NCBI GenBank assembly: GCA_003194525.1
Contig: NBIV01000409.1
Coordinates: 1-47,270, forward strand
DNA: 47,270 nucleotides
Direction of reading: 5' to 3'
Source of the DNA: Gracilariopsis chorda
Lineage: Eukaryota; Rhodophyta; Florideophyceae; Gracilariales; Gracilariaceae
Positions within the stretch are counted from its first letter, which is position 1. Each line of letters opens with the position of its first letter. Below, in pieces: positions 43,692 through 47,270 of this stretch. The translations under genes were made by a program, and so were the position numbers. The notes under the pieces are model-generated. The model had not been told where the DNA came from. It saw only the letters and a list, made by a program, of their open reading frames with translations, and did no database searches.

Positions 43692-46600
43692 ATGGCGAAA
43701 AAAGCAAACTCGTTCAAGGCCGGCGAAGAAGTAACGTTGATCTTCGCGGATGGGAAGGTTGCTGGCGAGGCTGTTCTGTTCTCGCGTGATGGAAAGCTTA
43801 GCCGTACGCTCCATGAGCATGAGCTTTCGGAGATCGCGAAGCCAAACGAGGATTTGGGTGGTTGTGCACCGCGTTCGCATAACAGGTGATCGGGGTGCGG
43901 CGTACCCTTATCCCTTCAAAGGGAGCGAAGACCCACCGAAGCATCTGTCACAAGTTCATTGTGGACTGTTTGTGGCTTGGGATTTAACGTTGATGCGTCC
44001 GCGTGGAAGTGGGTCAGCTTCTTTGCGGTTAAGAAGTCAAATCCTGAGGTCAAGCGGTTCAAGGAGAACTGTTTCAGGCGGGCGTTCGGTATTGGCATCC
44101 CCGCGGGCTAGCGGCACGAGAGCGATTGTTAGAAGCAGTGTTCATCCGGGTACTCGACCTTCAAGCATGAAGATTCCGGGCCCCACCGTTGTGGTACAGT
44201 TGAATCGTTCGGCGACGCGTTCCTTGTCGAAGTCTGGCACAAGCGCCAAGCTCCGCATTACGCGCTATGGTGCTCACCTCACAAACAGTACCAGTGTCGA
44301 GTTCTTGGAGCGGATGGTCAGAATGATGCGAACCACTCTTCACGTGGGCAGTTGCCGGAAAACTCTAGCGTTGCGGGTGGCAGTACGAGCCGTGCAGGCA
44401 CGCCGCGCCATGCGCCTGGTGTAGCGGGCACCAAGACCCTACCGCCGATGCCACCGCTTTCGTTACCCGCAACGTGCATGCAGGGGATGGCGAAGACGAA
44501 TCCCAGTCTGGAGCGCATGTCATTAGCGTCTCCCGGTACTGCTCTCCGTAGTTCTGGGCGAGGTACGCGACCCAGAGGGGTGAAATGGATGAGGTGGAAA
44601 TTGTAGCGGTGACGGCAGCGCCGGATGGTAGTGTGAACCCACGCACTCTGTACAGCGAAGGTGATGTCGAACCGTTGGTGGGTATAGGCACCGGCATTGT
44701 GTACGAGCGTATCAACTTCAGTGATTATGAAGTACAGGGAATATATAATTGAGTTAGAGCTCATTGATGATCCTCACTTCAGTCCGCGTGGTGTGAGTGA
44801 GAATCATTTGCAGCAACTGGAAGAGCAGTTTTGATCGGAAGGGTTTGCTGTATTCGTCTGGCCTGATTAGTGTTACCGTGGACACCAACGGGCGTCCTTT
44901 GGAGGACGGATTTGTGGAGAACGGGCGTATTGTTCGACGTGTTGAGCTCATAGATGGCAGGCACCGTCGAATTATACATCGGCGTCGGCAGGCTAAATCG
45001 GAGTTGTGGCGGCAGATCACGCAAGCATTGCGCGTGTTGATGTGGAAGAGGGGAGATGGTAAGGACCTGACACCTAGTGAGATTCTTCGTCTTGGAACAT
45101 TATGGAATGATACGTCGTCGGCGGTGCTGAAGATGCGCTTTGCGGATCGCGTCTACTCCACAGTCAGTATGGTAGGAACCGTACAAGTGGAACGCGGAGT
45201 GGGGGTGGAAGAAATTACCCCTTCGCAATTGGCGGGTGTGCTGAAGTCGAGCGAGGTGATCGGGAAGTTAGACACACGTCAGCTTCGTCGTTTTGCTGAT
45301 GTGGGTCTCAAACTAGCGCGAGTGCCTGCGCTTCTACCGGTGTTTGAGAAGGTTTGTGAGGAGCGGCCCGCCATCGGGCTCACACGTTTCCAGTGATATG
45401 CTACTGAAACTGGATGTTCGTGACTTCTCATTCGCGATGGAATGCCTCAAGTTTTATACCAGACCGAATGGCCCCATTCGGGGTGGGTTTGAGCTGGTGC
45501 GGTCGTACTTTTACAGCCGGGGTTGCGTTCAGCCGCGAAATTAAGTTGTGGGCTCGCGCCCTCAGTCTTGATGTGGAGGAATTTCTACGACAGGAAATTA
45601 CGATGTCCGCGGTTGCAAACGGAACGACTACAGTCGAGGCTTTCGGCGTTGAACAAGTCAACAGGTTCGTGAAGGTGCCGCGTATGTATTTGCGTGAATT
45701 AACCATTGGGTGGGCTGTGAGCGCGTTCAAGGGTAAGCTGGGGAAGTGGATGCCCGAGTTGTGCGTTAATGCTGACGGTGAAGACGAGGCGATGTAGAGC
45801 TCTCAGAAGCCGCTGCATCCCGTCCAGCAAGAGGCCGAGCCTATGGACATTGCAGTTCAGGATGTCGAACAAGCTGGAGAGGACGGGGAGGTTGAAGTGG
45901 TGATGGAACGCCACGAAGTTCAGCACCGGCATATAGTGTTCATTCAAGAGGCGGATCGAGTAGCTTGAGGGGCGTACGACGAAGCCTCGGCGCCACCGTA
46001 ACGTAAGGACCGTGGTGACTCCTGCATCTTCTGTGGATGCCCGCAGCACTTTGCGCCGCGGTCCTATTCGGAAGGCTGGTAGAAGAGGCGGTCGGTTGCC
46101 GCCCGCAACTGTACGTTTCCTTCAAAGTTTGGACACTGAAGGATGGCGTATGTATATCAGGGAGAACAACATTCGTGGTGTGGGGATCGTGAACGAAGAA
46201 GAGGAAGGCACTGAGGACGAGAAGATGGCAGCGATGGTGACGAAGCGTTTCGAGCGGACGGTGGTGAAGAGGATGTTGTGGAACGGTTATTCGACGACGC
46301 AAATCCGGATGAGTGGCCCGCACGCTCACTCGGAGCGAGCCGTACGAATGGAAGATGCGTATCCTCGTTGGTGCAATTATGCCGTTATGCCTCCTGGTCT
46401 TTGGCCTGAGAACGAGAATTGCATTCAACATGTGCTCCCGTGGCTCAAGGCGCTTCACATTCTGCCTGGACATCGCGCCGAGGTGCTCACGGCAGACGAA
46501 CTGCGGAGTGTTCACCACACGAGTACTGGCATGCCGCAAAGCATTGCTACGATGATTTGGTTTTGGGGGATCCTAGGCGTCCTTGAAGGTCTGCAGCAAA

Positions 46601-47270
46601 GTGGGACCAAGAGCGCTGGCGGTGTAAGTTTGGGCGGTGGTCAGCCTTCAGAAACCGAAGTACGCTATATGGACTCTTTGGGTGTACAGTTTTTCGCGGA
46701 AGAACGGCAGGAGGTGAAGGAGAAAGGCTTTTGCATTCTTCCCGGGTTTGCAATTGATTGGATTGTCCGTTTAGGGTAGGGGACGACGAAGATGTGTCAG
46801 GGAGGATGCTGGAGTTCTTCGTTACGAACTACAGTGAGCAACCGGATTTGCGAATGGAATCGAACCGGACGTGTTGGAACGCAATCATCAATACTGGAAA
46901 AGGGTGGATGGTACGGAAAGTGCGAAAGGGGAAGGGCGCTTTATAACGACGCGCGAGGGAATTGTGCATGCGATGGAACGCGAGGAGGGGACCCATTGGG
47001 TGGTGAAGAAGCGAGCCCTTCTGGATGCTCGGTTGGGGCAAGTAGGCGCAGCGTTGCGGTTGGCAAACAACCGAGATTCGGGTACAAGGAAGATGTACGT
47101 GCCACGTACTGGGGACGGGTGTTGGGAACGTCTCGGAATTGTATGCGTCAAGCGCTGCACACCGACTTCCGTGGGCTGACTATGGAAAGAGAAGGGATGA
47201 GGCGAACCCGGGCTACTTTTTGATGGTTTCAGGGCAGTTTTCATTCCCATTATGGATTTGTGAAGGGAGT
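43692..47270 (+). pseudogene. Large protein with ParB-like domain and probable 2OG/iron dioxygenase end, partial
   Basis: Many frames stitch into one long protein. It starts with MAKKANSFKAGEEVTLIFAD (43692). A second block has WKWVSFFAVKKSNPEVKRFK (about 44010-44075). Next is a ParB-N-like segment across frames from 44710 to 45000: IELELIDDPHFSPRGVSENH, then HLQQLEEQF, SGLISVTVDTNGRPLEDGF and RVELIDGRHRRIIHRRRQ. Helical blocks follow, then 46012-46779 with EKGFCILPGFAIDW near its end. The last part has WNAIINTG, ITTREGIVHAMEREEGTHW, ALLDARLGQVGAALRLANN and RQALHTDFRG, an H-x-D pair typical of 2-oxoglutarate/iron dioxygenases, and continues off the right edge. At least six frame breaks. It is divergent from the methyltransferase gene. 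Confidence 0.5.

Overview
This is a nuclear window from a eukaryote, probably an alga (a red alga is my best guess; a fungus-like lineage is not excluded). Reasons: remnants of eukaryotic housekeeping genes (NOT1, a DEAH-box RNA helicase, phosphomannomutase), GT-AG introns, and a dense load of eukaryotic DNA transposons (PIF/Harbinger, piggyBac-like, Mutator-like). I found no rRNA, tRNA or CRISPR array. Nearly every recognisable gene is broken by frameshifts and in-frame stops. The exception is a 993-codon piggyBac-like transposase frame, whose conserved body is intact; that argues against a uniformly noisy sequence.

Layout. 1-2144: C-terminal part of a broken NOT1 gene (minus), running off the left edge. 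2446-3728: PIF/Harbinger transposase (minus). 3914-5962: two unrecognised minus-strand genes, one with a convincing intron. 6833-9018: a two-gene Harbinger-type element, a Myb/SANT-like protein (plus) facing a transposase (minus). 9257-9700 and 20310-20730: two diverged inverted copies of one transposon tail. 9755-17760: Ulp1 protease and Mutator-like transposase remnants, with a complete piggyBac-like element (11930-15775, ATAT duplications, CCCTAG ends, DDE plus YqaJ nuclease) inserted between them. 21674-25228: an unrecognised plus-strand gene remnant, then broken DEAH helicase and phosphomannomutase copies (minus). 25359-30363: a TATA promoter, a hypothetical gene and a decayed alpha-helical gene.

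The right third (31-47 kb) differs in style and looks subtelomeric or like one large selfish unit. It has a 75-bp tandem array (seven copies), a T/G-rich tract with many TTAGGGG-type motifs, a 5.5-kb telomere-linked (OrsD/RecQ-type) helicase, a DNA methyltransferase-SET fusion, a six-copy array of ~112-bp nested palindromes, and a divergent gene with a ParB-like domain and a probable 2-oxoglutarate/iron dioxygenase end that runs off the right edge. The palindromes also occur beyond the 3' end of the helicase, so they bracket the helicase-methyltransferase block.

Functional reading (inference): the right-hand block combines a candidate DNA-modification writer (methyltransferase), a candidate oxidising eraser (dioxygenase), a ParB-like DNA-binding domain, a helicase and iteron-like palindromes. 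This could be a mobile or subtelomeric element that marks and maintains its own DNA. This copy is decayed, so the idea needs intact relatives. In the Harbinger and Mutator remnants the nonsense codons are all of the kind made by C-to-T change (CAA, CAG or CGA to stop), suggesting cytosine methylation or a RIP-like process.
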